Position numbers and translations under genes: made by a program
Source: Agrobacterium tumefaciens
GTDB taxonomy: Bacteria; Pseudomonadota; Alphaproteobacteria; Rhizobiales; Rhizobiaceae
Length of the DNA: 64,000 nt
Assembly (NCBI RefSeq): GCF_009649785.1
Contig: NZ_WJOK01000013.1
Span: 62,001 to 126,000, forward strand
Direction: 5' to 3'
The notes under the pieces: model-generated
Seen by the model: the letters and a program-made list of their open reading frames with translations, nothing else
Database searches by the model: none
What the model was told of the DNA's origin: nothing
In this document: one piece after another, positions 63,984 to 64,000 of the stretch
How positions within the stretch are numbered: the stretch's first letter is position 1
Layout of the letters: each line of letters opens with the position of its first letter

Positions 63984-64000
63984 GCGGCTTGAACCTGCTT

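Overview
The window is chromosomal DNA from a GC-rich alphaproteobacterium of the Rhizobiaceae, most likely Agrobacterium (Rhizobium/Agrobacterium group). The evidence is the glnB-glnA pair behind a sigma-54 promoter, an ExoR-type periplasmic regulator, an alphaproteobacterial PopZ (DUF2497), a class II NrdJ ribonucleotide reductase, scpA-scpB-tatA at the right end, and mosaic intergenic repeats of rhizobial type. Most of the window is core housekeeping sequence. I see no prophage, insertion sequence, CRISPR array or rRNA operon. There is one tRNA (Cys).

Layout. 1-10.4 kb: a partial EamA permease, glnA, glnB, the NAD(P)HX repair enzyme nnr, a GlxA-type AraC regulator, DUF1127, a LysR regulator, a one-carbon pair (formyltransferase-like and MTHFR-like), an entericidin-like lipoprotein and an exported phosphodiester glycosidase. 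10.4-17.5 kb: a 33-aa membrane peptide, sdaA, DUF1489, a periplasmic transglutaminase-like protease, PilZ and PAS_5 signalling proteins, a rhomboid protease and a CBS protein. 17.6-25.9 kb: patatin, hisI, folE, an Fe-S scaffold, yidD, DUF1697, thrS, an exported protein, and a nitroreductase/flavin reductase pair. 25.9-34.5 kb: DUF2336, GNAT, an AI-2E family permease, an ABC exporter, mntH, an HTH antitoxin-like gene and a compositionally odd DUF4145 gene. 34.5-42.3 kb: nrdJ, a purine phosphoribosyltransferase, a universal stress protein, a MoaB/CinA-like protein and wrbA. 42.3-44.3 kb: an island of tiny membrane proteins with a strong RNA hairpin. 44.4-64 kb: tRNA-Cys, a Pcm-like methyltransferase, popZ, valS, a FadL-like porin, exoR, xthA, an A-type Fe-S protein, dgt, argS, a large SPOR protein, nagZ, scpA, scpB and tatA.

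How the genes fit together: nitrogen assimilation (glnB/glnA), translation (thrS, valS, argS, tRNA-Cys), deoxynucleotide and repair metabolism (nrdJ, dgt, xthA), envelope and division (popZ, SPOR protein, nagZ, scpAB, tatA) and acid or exopolysaccharide signalling (exoR) are interleaved as short operons separated by clear intrinsic terminators.

The most unusual places are these: (1) 33.4-34.5 kb, where an AT-rich HEPN-like DUF4145 gene sits between the nrdJ terminator and an HTH antitoxin that still carries what looks like the last codons of a lost BrnT toxin; (2) 42.3-44.3 kb, with three unannotated-size membrane peptides (29, 29 and 34 aa), a 50-aa DUF3309 protein and a strong hairpin; (3) a hairpin that masks the ribosome binding site of the transglutaminase-like protease; (4) several perfect or near-perfect operator-like palindromes upstream of the PilZ, PAS, FadL-like, mntH and nrdJ genes.
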